DNA from: Scytalidium lignicola
Lineage: Eukaryota; Ascomycota; Leotiomycetes
DNA: 64,000 nucleotides
Assembly: GCA_002812745.2 (NCBI GenBank)
Contig: NCSJ02000212.1
Coordinates: 1 to 64,000, forward strand
Direction: 5' to 3'
Below, piece by piece: positions 1 through 11,002 of this stretch; position 1 is the first letter of the stretch, and each line of letters begins with the position of its first letter. Position numbers and translations under genes: made by a program. The notes below the pieces were generated by a model that had not been told where the DNA came from, did no database searches, and worked only from the letters and a program-made list of their open reading frames with translations.

Positions 1-2043
1 AATTCAATGTTAGCTTCATCTGAATCAGATATATCAGAGGAAGGGGAATATTTTGTATTGTAGGATTGGTGAAATTGATTAATTTTTTCTATGGGAAACG
101 CATACNAAAAACGTAAAAAGTTTCACTCGCTTCGTGGTTTCACTCGCATCCTCCGACTAGGAGGGGACGACTAGAAATGAAGGCCGATTAAGCGAGCCGA
201 CGATTATAAGAAATTGAAATATTACAGACCAGTAAAACGCCAAGACAACAGATGTGCAACTTTTGGTTCCAACCGGGGATCTACAGTAAAACAACAAGCT
301 TATATACGCGGATAAAATAATAGGATAAGAAAAGAACTGTTTAAATTGAACTAATCTGTCCATTCAATAATATGCTGTGAATACCCATAAACACTATATT
401 AAATTTTCTCGTGCTAGTTCGTTTCAGTTCACATGAACGCTTCCGAGGGCTCAGTTCGACGCACCCCGATAAATCAAGAGAGAAGAAATCCACACCCGAT
501 GCTTCGACATCACTGCAGTTATTGTACCATCTTCACGGTGTCCAAGCAGAATTGTACCGACAAACAGCTCTGCACTGCAGCAGATGTCTGTGGCAAGGTA
601 CGGCTCGAGAGTATGAAAAATTGTTAAGGCCTCGAAAGTCCCTTTCCGGAGTGATCAGGGGCTATACCGGGTGCACATCCTTTCCGTTCAGTACAATACT
701 GCAAAATGGGATAATGGAGTAGTAGGGCAATGGAACAAGCAAAACCTTTGAGTTCAACGTCCCTCGGGATCTCACAGGGGAAGAAGTACTTGACTAAAGT
801 GACACCCTCTAACTAAGGCCCACCCTACCGCGGATGACAACACCCCAAATTTTACATCACAACAGATCCTCATCACAGCCTCACTGCTTCTGCTGTCCTG
901 ATTCCCCAAAACCGTAACACTTTCGAAAAACTTGAGCACGTATTGGCTTTGCAGCATGTTAACCTCTAAGAGATTCATAGAAGCCCTCCTGTTATACTCT
1001 TTCATAAAGCGTAGATCTCTGCCGCCCCCAAATTATATGTTCACCGTCCTCCTCCAAATCTCAATTTTCTGTACAATGCAGAATGACTTCCACTGACACG
1101 AGCACCATCGCTCGATCAGATTGCGGTCATCGAAAATTATCTTGCATCGCCACCCCACGCTTCTCTTGTCATTCTTCCCTTAGAGATCAGACAGATGATC
1201 TGGAAATATGTGCTTAGAGGTCATACAATTCATCTGGGCTTTCACCTGGATTATATAAGTCGTGAGGATAATCCTGAATTGTGGAAGTTCTATCTCATAG
1301 GTTATAAATGTTTAGCATTAGATCCAAGTATCTGTAGAAAATATTACGGTGGACGTAATCTAACATTTCGCCTGTCCTACGAGGCTCTTGTGCTATTTGT
1401 TGTTAGTAGATTATTGTCTTTGTTGGTAGTTTATAAATAGATGTAAGTGACGAATACAATTCTTAGATACTTTATGATTTATATTAAGAATTATATATTT
1501 TTTTTGTCTACGAAATATTCAGAACACAATTTTTATATTCTATTATGTGAGTACTGCGGCCTGTCATGGGTTTAGCGACCCCTCCACTTTAGGAAAGGCA
1601 CGCATACGGACCAGCCGCCGCTTTCACCATTCTATAAAGCTCGCGCCTGCCCCTCCTACCTCTCCTCAACCATTTTAACCTCTTCACTTCCTTGCTTGAC
1701 CCCTCAACGCTTCTTCTCGCTCGATTGCACGGCTGCCTAGTCTTGCTCATACGCTGTCAGGCGCCCTCTTGCCCAGACTCACTTCTCAATTCAACTGCAT
1801 GTGGAAAATGCACCAATGGCATGACTTGCTCAGCCGCTCCAAATTCGATATGTTTCAGTGAAGATCGTGGTCATTTATTTATGGTTAGTGGAGAACTTCG
1901 TGCTCCAAATTTGGAATGGGCCGGAAGATTATGACATATATTACACGTAGAAGCAGCGAGCAGGCGCTTGCTTCTATACTGTGGCATTCAGAAGTCCAAT
2001 AGCTCGAATCCGTTCTTGCCGCAGACGCGACGTGCAAGGAGAA
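1..2043. other. Intergenic stretch, no supported gene
   Basis: No recognisable gene. The first 63 bases read on the plus strand as an acidic, serine-rich peptide (SESDISEEGEYFVL) ending in TAG, which could be the tail of a gene or transposase starting outside the window. An 81-codon frame at 1195-1440 has no recognisable motif. A single N lies before an A run near 106. The last 450 bases become pyrimidine-rich, as fungal promoters and leaders often are, ahead of the HET gene. Confidence 0.6.
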
Positions 2044-3879
2044 ATGCATTCAGCCTATGCTTACCGGCCGCTGGCTAAGGCACGAGCGGAGATCCGGCTG
2101 CTCACGTTAGACCATCTGCCCACCGCGCTCAGAGAGGTTCACGCCGAGCCTCAGACTCGACGCCAAATTTCAGGCTCACTCAGCCATGTCTCTCTCGACG
2201 AACGGCCTTCCTACAAGGCACTCTCTTATGCATGGGGAGCTCTGGCGTCCCCGAGGTATCCGATCCTGGTTGACGGCGATACCGTAATGGTCACACAGAA
2301 CCTCCATGAGGCATTAGAGTTGATCCAAACGCTTCCCCGCATGCCTGCCCTTTGGATCGATGCAGTCTGCATTAACCAAGCAGACGACGAGGAGAAGCGC
2401 ACGCAGGTGCCCTTGATGCATCGCATTTACGGCGAAGCAGAAGAAGTTCTCATCTGGCTCGGTCCTGCGGCGGACCAAAGTACCGAAGCCATTCGACTTC
2501 TCGTCGGCTGGGCATACAGATTTGCGGCTTTCCTTGAAGAGCATGGCGTTGAGGGCGTCTACCCTGATACGCCACTACGAAAACTCATGCTCCAAATCAC
2601 AGACGGCTTCCCGGTAGCCCTATGGATTCGGCCGGTCACGAGATTGTTCGCACGACCATGGTGGCGCCGTGTCTGGGTCATGCAGGAGGTCATACTTGCA
2701 AAGAGTGCGATCATTTATTGCGGTGATGTCGCGGTTGCCTGGAACGACATTGAGTGGGTTATCGAGATGTTTTCGTATCCAGATGCCTGTAACGGCCTGG
2801 ACGTCGTGGCACTTGCGCTGCCGATCTGCCAGCGCGCCCATCTGAGGAGGCTGCGTCTCGACTACCTCGGCCGCTATCGGGACTGGGTACCCGGGCTGAC
2901 CTGGGAGGAGCTGCTCAGTATCACTTGCGAATGGCCTTTTATGCCCGAGGCGACCGACGAGCGCGACCGCATCTATGGTCTCATGGGCTTGCTGCTAGAG
3001 GAAGACCGCGTCAACGTACCGGTAGACTACTCCAGTGAGTCGACGGTGGCAAGAATAGCTTTTGACGTGAGCTGTATCGTGATCGGACGGACAGGCCCAA
3101 GATGCATGATCTACTGCAACGACGCGCGCCCGCGGCCCTCTGGCCTTCCCACTTGGGCTCCAAACTGGTATTCCTGCCAATCAGGGAATTTTCGAGCCTG
3201 GAACGACGTTTATGATGCTGCCAAGGGCACGACCTGGACCCCCAGGCTACTTTCCATGTCATTCGCGAATCCAAAACTCAAGCTGAGGGGAGTACTAGTA
3301 GGTCATATCAGAAAGACTTTGACAAAGGATGCGAGATCGTCTTCCGATAGCAAGCCGACATTGCAGAGTTTTCGGTCATGGGAATCCGACCTGGCCTCTA
3401 CTTTGCGGGAAACAGCGGATCGGGGAGGTACAGGGACCGCTGCGAGCTTCTGCGACAGGTTGTGGTGGCTCGCCGTAATGGGCATTCCATCCTCAGGCCG
3501 TTGGCCTGTTACTGACTTTGAGCGAAAACAACTGCTGGCCGCATACGAGGTTTTCGTGGGGATCAGACAGCCCCCCGACTCTTTGGATATTGACAAGCGT
3601 CATGACTGGTATGAAAAAGAATCCGCGCTCTACCGCAAGGCTCTCAAATTCGACAAATATCGCCTGTTTGTGACTTCGAATGGATACCCTGGGCTGGGGC
3701 AGGCAAGTGTCCAAGTGGATGACAGAGTTGTAATATTCCAAGGCTGCTCCGTGCCGTTCACGATACGCCAACAGGAAGATGGCGATTACCATTTGACCGG
3801 ACCTTCTTATGTCTTGGGTGTTATGGATGGGGAAGCGATGGAAAATGGCCCGGACTTCCAGGAAATTGTCCTGGTTTGA
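2044..3879 (+). CDS. HET-domain (heterokaryon incompatibility) protein
   Basis: Single-exon gene of 611 aa. The HET domain (PF06985) is clear: YKALSYAWG at residues 57-65, LWIDAVCINQ at 103-112, then a region with VWVMQEV, and DERDRIYGLMGLL further on. Family members act in non-self recognition and programmed cell death after hyphal fusion, but many have no assigned role, so the exact function here is unknown. The ATG at 2044 is preferred because the protein then opens with an N-terminus typical of HET proteins (YRPL..AR.EIRLL). An in-frame extension back to a GTG at 1981 lacks an ATG and reads as arginine-rich leader. No NACHT, ankyrin or WD40 region follows; the C-terminal half is family-typical and uncharacterised. 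It sits beside an AT-rich transposon block, a common setting for HET genes. Confidence 0.9.
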   Translation: MHSAYAYRPLAKARAEIRLLTLDHLPTALREVHAEPQTRRQISGSLSHVSLDERPSYKALSYAWGALASPRYPILVDGDTVMVTQNLHEALELIQTLPRMPALWIDAVCINQADDEEKRTQVPLMHRIYGEAEEVLIWLGPAADQSTEAIRLLVGWAYRFAAFLEEHGVEGVYPDTPLRKLMLQITDGFPVALWIRPVTRLFARPWWRRVWVMQEVILAKSAIIYCGDVAVAWNDIEWVIEMFSYPDACNGLDVVALALPICQRAHLRRLRLDYLGRYRDWVPGLTWEELLSITCEWPFMPEATDERDRIYGLMGLLLEEDRVNVPVDYSSESTVARIAFDVSCIVIGRTGPRCMIYCNDARPRPSGLPTWAPNWYSCQSGNFRAWNDVYDAAKGTTWTPRLLSMSFANPKLKLRGVLVGHIRKTLTKDARSSSDSKPTLQSFRSWESDLASTLRETADRGGTGTAASFCDRLWWLAVMGIPSSGRWPVTDFERKQLLAAYEVFVGIRQPPDSLDIDKRHDWYEKESALYRKALKFDKYRLFVTSNGYPGLGQASVQVDDRVVIFQGCSVPFTIRQQEDGDYHLTGPSYVLGVMDGEAMENGPDFQEIVLV

Positions 3880-6426
3880 AGGACAAGACGTAAAGCCAGG
3901 CCATCTCACTAATCTTATTGAAGCAAAATATTTCGGTTCCCTTTGCAATGGAGCGGTATTGAAAGGCTTGGTTCAATCGTACTCCTGCGAACAATCCACA
4001 ACTCCGAAAAGCATGACAGGCAGCGATCACGTGTAGTCACCACTTTAATGCAACAGAGGAAAACAAAAGAGGCCAGGCTTATCATACTTAGAAAGCTAAC
4101 AGATCTGAGAAACGTAATCTATATCAGTAATAAAGACAAGTAAAGCTTGCTACCAGCTATGCTCGTAGGGGTGTATTTTGCATCCCGAAGGGTGATATGT
4201 TAAATAATTCAATTATATAACCAGCCCCCTTTCCCTCCTTTGACCACCCTTTGGCAATCACTCCCTTTAAGCAACCCTCTATACGGTTATGAATAGTAAC
4301 AAAACAATAGGAGCTGGTTGTAAAAAACCGTGCAGAAAGATCTTTAGTCTTTGTTGATGTATGCTGTAAAGGTGCTGCTTATAGAACAATAGAAATCTAG
4401 TTATTAAAAGTGGTACAACAATTAAAAACAGAAATACATAAAAATACACCCTCGTTGTACAAACTGTATATGGATAACCATATATCAATCATTTTCTTAC
4501 TGACCGTAATATATATATTTTAACCTTTTACAACGAATTTCTATCTTCTCTCCCTATCAAAAATAACTACCACTACAACCAACATCACCACCATAACCAA
4601 CAACGCCATTTCCGATTTTGTGGTCTGTAATATTGTTTCAATTTAGCAGCTGGCTCCCATACCAGTCATAAATGTTCTTTTCCTTTGCACTGGTCGCATT
4701 GCCGCTGGACGGCTACAAAACAATAAGGTCTATATTGGGCAGATCAGAGGCATAGAGAACGTTGGGATGGCAGCATGCCGTCACTGTTAAAAGCTACAGG
4801 CTATGGATGGCATACGACCGAACCCACAACTGCCGTCAGTTGAGCGAGCAGTCAAGACTGCATAAAACAGCGACTAAAACCTCCCCAGATTCGGTGACCT
4901 AAACCGCAGTACTCAGACTTATTGTATTATAAATATAGAGAAGTTATTGATTTTTTATATTTGTCTAATACCATTATTACAATAGCTTATTATGAAGTAT
5001 AAGGATTACTTATGCTCCCATTTATAATTCTTCCACATCGTTTAAATGCTATTCGCTCACTCTAAGTGTATTTGGATTTGCACAACTAACCTTTATTGCT
5101 GTTACCTTTTACATTAATTTTATGAAATTTATATATATAAAGTATATCCTACGACTTATTCCTTGCAAATCCAACATATTATTTCAGCAGAATTAATAAT
5201 ATGCTCTAGACGGAATAATAAGTTCTTGCAACTATTCTGCCACCTTCTAATATAACTCGTCACTTTGAGTTTTAAGACTGTTATACTCTATGGGCTACCT
5301 GTAACCCCCTTCAACTATAATCATAATCTGGTGGCTTTGATTTAAATTTTAGATATTATGTTTGATATGTTAGTTAATGAGTGTAGTACTAGTAAAGTGT
5401 ACCTTTGTAAATATACTTACTTTATCCACTAGTTGTTAGCTGTAAGCATTATTAGCCTTTAAACAACATTATCCATTGTTGTAGTATAACACTTGTAGTA
5501 GAACTTCTAAGCTTAAAGGTAGATAGTAAAGATTATTGAAATTTATATATACTTTAAATGTATAGTAAAGTGTAGCCAGCCGACTATAGAAGGTAAGAAT
5601 AAGTGTTTTTAAACATAATATAAGTAGAGTAAGGGTTATTGCTTAGGTAAAATTATGCTAATCTTGATTTTCACTAACTACCAACTTGTTATTAGANTTT
5701 TTTTCAAGTAGATTTTTATTTTTCAAGTTAGTAAGCTTAAGTAGAAGACTTAAAGCTAAAGACATTTCTTTATCTTTATCATAGAACAACTTAGCATTTT
5801 ACGAAGCAGAATTGTAAAGAAGAACACTTTTACTAGGATTCTTGAATGTATTGTACATGTTAAACGTTTTGATCTAGTGATGTTAGCTAAGATACTTGAA
5901 CTTCTTAATACAAGCTTTAAATATTTAACTATATACTCATTTACATTCTTAAGTTTGAATGTTAAAGCTAATAGCTTTTTTATAAAAACAGTTATATTAT
6001 CAAATAATCTACTAAATGGTAATTTTGTTAATATCTTAGTTGTACTAAAATTGTANTTTTTTTAAGGAAATCTTCTATTACTAGTAAAAGCTTAACTTTT
6101 GTGAAAGGTATCAACTTTATTTTGCATGTACTTTAAATTGTCATTAGCCTGATAATCCTATTACAGAAGTCTATAATTGCTTGGATATTATAACTGATAA
6201 GTAATTGTATGTATATTAGCTTAGTTCAGTCTATTACTCTTCTGCTTTTAGTAAAAGTAGTAAATGTAAAAACTGTTTATTAATAATGTTGAAGGATAAA
6301 AGCATTTACAAGATAGTAAAACTGAAAGGGATCTTAACTATATATTTGTTACTGTATCATTATTCTGAATATTATCTTATACGTTATAAGTCTTGAACTT
6401 GGTAGAGAAATTATAACATTATTAAC
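3880..6426. other. AT-rich gene-poor stretch
   Basis: No supported gene. From about 4150 the sequence becomes strongly AT-rich, with stops in all frames and only short chance reading frames. This fits decayed repeat sequence, and it leads straight into the copia LTR. Ns at 5697 and 6056 precede T runs. The opening part (3900-4140) still has gene-like composition but shows no recognisable domain. Confidence 0.6.
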
Positions 6427-6615
6427 TGTCGGTACACTACCGATATTACACGTAGTACGTCACTTTATAGGTGATATACTAGTTGTGTGTTGATGGTTGA
6501 TTGATTATAAAGGTGGTGGGGTGGAGCTGTAGCTTAAGGCTACAGGACCCCACTACCTAATTGGGACTAGTTAGCATGTGACTGATTGCGTCCACACGTG
6601 ACTAGTCTACCAACA
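6427..6615 (-). repeat. Copia-type LTR (3' LTR of the decayed element)
   Basis: A 189-bp segment bounded by TGTCGGTA at 6427 and TACCAACA at 6615, that is TGTTGGTA...TACCGACA on the minus strand: the TG...CA inverted ends expected of an LTR. It lies directly downstream, on the minus strand, of a copia pol remnant in the same orientation, so it is read as the 3' LTR. TATAAAG-like sequence is present internally on the minus strand. No matching 5' LTR and no clear target duplication were seen. Confidence 0.55.
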
Positions 6616-6739
6616 CTGGAACTACTCTGAAAATTGCCAAACTATCGTACAAAACCATAGAGCCGTAAAAAGCTCAAATCCACTGTTTTCTCCCGATCGC
6701 ATGCTAATTGCCTATTTGGGCTTAGCTCCAAGCTATTGC

Positions 6740-7420
6740 TCAAACTTTGTTGCCACTTCTTCCATGTTCTACCCATTCCACTACTTCCAATTGTACTTTA
6801 TTCATATCCACCAATTACTTCAGGGCGTTCGAAGACTTCTCCTTGGTCATGGAATCGGCTGGATTTGTGGTTCCCTGTATCCATTTAACCTCTGCAATCT
6901 CCCGTCGTTCGTACGCCTAGCGGAGGCACATCACATCGATCATCAAGCGTTTCTCCTGTGTAGTTCCCAGCTTGATAAGGCAGTCGTAGAGTGATTTCGA
7001 ATTTGTGCAAAAAGCTAGTAGAAGGTTGATCTTCAGAGCCTTATCGATGGTGGATTTGATGGAGGCTCCTATATCGAACCCATAAGCCATTCTATAGAGC
7101 TCAGAGGCCAGAACACTCTGAGTAACCCTTTTGCACTTGATCAAGGACCAATGTAATATATTTGCGTTTCCCTCTCCATCCGCCAAAGCCAGAATGTAGC
7201 TAATCTGCAAAGACAAGTCCTTATTATTTGCAAAAGAAGCATCTGTGAATACCAATAGTTGTAAAGTGTTTTTGTTCAATTTGACGAAGTATAGACCCTT
7301 GGTAACATTCTTGATTTGCTATTGTAATCGTTTATTCAATATCTTGATGTTCTTCTTGTCTGGATCTACAGTTTAAGCTGTAACTGACAAGTTAAATGTA
7401 ATTTCTAACTGGCAAACAGA
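6740..7420 (-). pseudogene. Ty1/copia retrotransposon pol remnant (end of RT and RNase H)
   Basis: One reading frame with several internal stops encodes the C-terminal part of a copia polyprotein: a TVDPDKKNIKILNKRL segment leading into RNase H, VFTDASFANN (first catalytic Asp), SVLASELYRMAYGFDIG (the Glu region), and TNSKSLYDCLIKLGTTQEKR, then YERREIAEVKWIQGTTNPAD and MTKEKSS before the terminal TGA. In-frame TAA/TAG codons fall where Gln or Trp would be expected; several are explained by CpA to TpA changes, the RIP signature. Gag, protease, integrase and most of reverse transcriptase are missing or decayed beyond recognition. The element cannot be active. Confidence 0.85.
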
Positions 7421-9432
7421 CATGATATATACTCCTCTTATATATTAAGTGATATATTGTTCTTTAATAAAGAGGTTTTAATATACAATTCCATAAGAAC
7501 TTGTTATATTTATTGATTTATTACTTACAAGCTTCAGGTTATTACATTAACATTCTTGAGTAAAGGTAATTTTGTTATCTTGTAATTGAATAATATTACT
7601 GTTGAATTTAAGGCTCTTTTCAGAAGTTAAAAGCTCTTATTCCTTAACTAGAAACTTGACCTTTTAAAGTTGTACTTACTCTTGTTATACAAACTCAAAG
7701 TCTTTAACAAACAATGTATTGTCAGTTTAAAGGTTAACAAGGCTAAATAAGTTGTTATTATACAAAAGGCATAAGTTGTAAGTAGATTACTCTATTAAAA
7801 ACTCCTTGACATAATATAAATAATAAGTCTTAAACTAGTAGTTCTTAACTTTAAAGACTTTATATAAAGGCTTAATAACCCTTAAAATTGAATCTTCTTA
7901 AAAGTATAATTGTTAGGCAAGTTTAATAAGTAATCATATATAAAAATTATAATTCAACAAGGTTATTAATTGTACATAAGCTTAAGAAATATCTTATAAG
8001 TATAAATTTGTAATTTTACTCTTTATAACCATAATACAAAGAACAATTCTTTAGTTAACATATTAAATAGTTAAAGATTAAGTTAAAACTAATTCCTTTC
8101 CTTTATCATTGTATACTTATACTACAAGCCTTGATTTCTCAAAAGCTTTCTTTGTCCCTTTATTCTTAATCTTGTCCATAAATCTTATGTTGAAAATGTA
8201 TACCCCTTTAAGCATGTTTACTACTAAAGTAATCTTAAAAACTCTTTTCTTTAATAACCTTAATATTTCAACTTATTAAGAAACTGTATATTAATGTTCA
8301 TTTTGTATAAATACAATAGTATCATCTTGTATAAACATAATAATATTAACTAAGTTCATATTAATAAAGTACTTACATAGTCTTCCCTTTCTATGTTTGA
8401 CAAGTTGTACAAGTTATACAAGTTGTATTAATAATAATACAATAATTATAAAGTCATTTCCCTTAAAGTTCTCCTCTTCTTCAACATCTTCAGTATCAAC
8501 CTTTAGTAGTTTAATATTATTCAATTCTATTATTAATGTAAAGTAAGGCTTCACAAAGGTTAATCAGAATGTTATATTATCATAAGATAATGTTAATACA
8601 CAAGATTCACTATCTATACTAATAAACTTGTACAGTCCTTCTTAACTCTTATTCTAGCCAGTATTACCTTCCCTTTACACAAGGACTTGTGAATTTAGTA
8701 GTAGATTATGAATACCATTTATATTTAAGCTATTTTGCATGTTAAGAACATCCTGAACTTAACATTTTGCCCTTAATTTGTATATTTCCTCCATTGCCTT
8801 TTTAATTATAACTACTCTTTGAATAACTATTAAAGAGAGAATGTTGAATTCAAACATTTAAAAGTAAACACTATATACTAAAAGTATAAGAACAAGGCTA
8901 TTTAAACTTACTGAATTGTTAACAACTTTAAAATTATTTATAAGGCTATCTCCTTGTCAATATTGCAGATTTCTATAATAATGATTTAGTAAGTATATTA
9001 TACAAGGTTATAATACCTTTTGACAGTTCTGATAAAGTTATAAGCTTCTACTAAGACAGCCTTCAAAGTAATTCTTATAATATTAATATATTGCTAAAAC
9101 TCTTTACTCACAAAGTTCTTTCTAATGTCAATGGTAATCTGGTCAAGAAGGCCTAAATAAGTATTGATCTAATACATTCAGAGTATATCCTAAGTGTATT
9201 TAGCATTAATATTCTAGAGTTATCTACTAGCTTAATAACAAGTACTCTTATCAACAACATAAAGAATTGGCTTTTTAAAGATATAAAAGATATCTACAAT
9301 AATAAAGTAATTAAAGTTAATATTATCTTTAAAACTAAATCTGAAATGTCTTAACAACTTATTATAATGTTAACAGTAAACATAATACTTAATTAAGTAC
9401 TCTAAAGCTTGTTTGTTGATATCATGACCAAC
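7421..9432. other. AT-rich decayed repeat stretch
   Basis: About 2 kb of very AT-rich sequence with no open frame of note on either strand. By position it is the likely degraded 5' body of the minus-strand copia element, but no motif is left to prove that. Confidence 0.5.
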
Positions 9433-9699
9433 TGTCAGGGCCTTAGTGCACTAATCACGTGAAGGGGGGAAAAGGATAGTAGTCTGAGTCCTAGCTGCTC
9501 CTTAGCTGCTGACTCCCGTCTATAAAGAGGGGGGTTTCCCCTTCTCTTTGACAGGAGTCAGAGATCAATCTTGTAATTTTAGAAGAGCACCGAGTTTTAG
9601 AGCGAATCTACACCTAACCAACTGCTATCTCACTGCTAGTCTCCTATTATGTTTCAGCCTCCTGGTCTCTCTTCACTCTACGTACGGATACCCCTGACA
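9433..9699 (+). repeat. LTR, probably solo or orphan
   Basis: A 267-bp segment starts TGTCAGGG and ends CCCTGACA, perfect 8-bp inverted LTR ends. It carries a TATAAAG promoter box near 9521 on the plus strand, followed by a pyrimidine-rich tract and a plausible transcript start region. It differs in sequence and length from the LTR at 6427, so it belongs to another family. No second copy, no primer-binding site and no 5-bp target duplication (CCAAC versus CTCCT) are visible. It abuts the truncated end of the Tc1/mariner relic. Confidence 0.65.
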
Positions 9700-10747
9700 C
9701 TCCTCCAGCTTCTACCTACCCACTGGTTTGCGATTCTTAAGCAATTGCTTAAGGATCTGCCATATATTTTCAATTGGATTTAAATCAGGGGATTGAGAAG
9801 GTCAATCAATTGACTTGATATGGCACTCTATTCGAATTCCATTATATATCCCTTTATTTCTAGCTGTATCCTTTTTGCCATGCACACGGCTGTTATCCTC
9901 CACACACCAGTATGTCCTTGGTGTTTTATACCCTTTCTTCAGATTCATGAATATCTCCTTCAGTAGCCTTTGAAGGATTTGCTTTGCATACTTCTGCAGT
10001 GTAAATCCTTTGCTTTCTCCCTCATATAAAACAAAATAAAGCTCTGATTTGTAGTTATACCAAATAGCAGCTTATGCTATAATAGATTTATAGCTAGAAT
10101 GGAAAGTGAATTGAATACAATCAAGCTTTTGCCTTTTACCTCTTGCTTTGAGTAATCGCTAGCGTTTGAGCATATCTGTGCATATAATGGTTTCATTTGT
10201 ATATATTTTATTTTTCCAATACCAAAGTGGCCGATCTTAATTTGTAATACAAAAAGTCTATTGTAATAATCTATTCTTTATGGAGGTTCTAGGCTTGCAA
10301 TCAGGGATATGGTAATGATATCCAAAACGTGCTAATGCTTTCAGAATTGTATTTCAAGATACATTCAAATTGAATTCCTTTTTAATTTGCTTAGAAGAAA
10401 GGATTCGTCGATCATAATGGCCAGTAAACCAATGGATAATTGCAAGGACTGTAGAATCAGGAATACTTCTCGGTCGGCTAGTTGATTTCTGTATGCGATC
10501 TCCTATTTTGAGCTATCCTTGAGCTGTTGAACGTGGTATTTTCAATTCTTCAGCTGCATGCTTTTTAGAATAACCATCTTGGACTTTGGTTTTAAAGCGT
10601 ACACGTGTAGGAGTATCCCAAGCCATAAAAATGTATATAAATAAGGGAGAAAGGATAAAGTAAACAATGCGTGATTTTAAAAGCGGCAAAATATTAGCTT
10701 TACCGGCTTGCATGGGGGTGCCGAATCATTTCTGACACCCCCTTACG
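9700..10747 (-). mobile_element. Truncated Tc1/mariner DNA transposon
   Basis: Relic of a Tc1/mariner element. The intact end is at 10747: reading inward on the minus strand it begins CGTAAGGGGGTGTCAG, next to a TA dinucleotide (10748-10749), the target used by this superfamily. Just inside the end, a second inverted repeat (GGGGGTG / CACCCCC, arms 10714-10720 and 10736-10742) flanks a short loop. The transposase relic fills most of the element. The opposite terminal repeat is absent; the sequence stops at the LTR ending at 9699. The same terminal repeat bounds the MITE at 35965-36206. Confidence 0.75.
9712..10626 (-). pseudogene. Tc1/mariner transposase pseudogene
   Basis: The likely start is the ATG at 10626, opening MAWDTPTRVRFKTKVQDGY, followed by a helix-turn-helix (SKKHAAEELKIPRSTAQG). 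After an in-frame TAG (a Trp codon in the expected frame) the HTH_Tc3/DDE region continues recognisably (DRIQKSTSRPRSIPDSTV, FTGHYDRRI). Near the end come WCVEDNSRVHGKKDTARNKG, with the second catalytic Asp, and PSQSPDLNPIENIWQILK, the hallmark DDE/D C-terminal motif. The Trp before PSQSPDLNP is a TGA. Frame breaks and nonsense codons make it inactive. TGG to TAG fits a CpA change; TGG to TGA does not. Confidence 0.85.
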
Positions 10748-11002
10748 TACATCTGAAGCCCCTGTCCTGGATACATTAGATTGCCCTCCTCTTATCTCGC
10801 TACTTCATTCAACATTTAAAAGGGTCGTTGGCCGAAGGAGATGGTGCTGGAGGAGTGGTTAGTAAGTTAAATTGGGACTGGCATAGGGGTGATTGGTGTT
10901 AGATGCGCGCGGCATTAAAAAATATTATGGCACCCAATTAAATAGTTGTACTCCATAACATTGTTCCATAACTTCATTCTTAACACCAAACGTGTCAACA
11001 AG
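10748..11002. other. Spacer between transposon relic and tRNA gene
   Basis: About 250 bp with no coding content and no recognised promoter element. A tRNA gene needs only its internal A and B boxes. Confidence 0.5.

Noticed and set aside
1195..1440. 81-codon plus-strand frame
   Set aside because: No motif, lies in a non-coding region, length within chance.
3493..3948. 151-codon minus-strand frame under the HET gene
   Set aside because: It is antisense to a well-supported HET gene and has no protein-like features.
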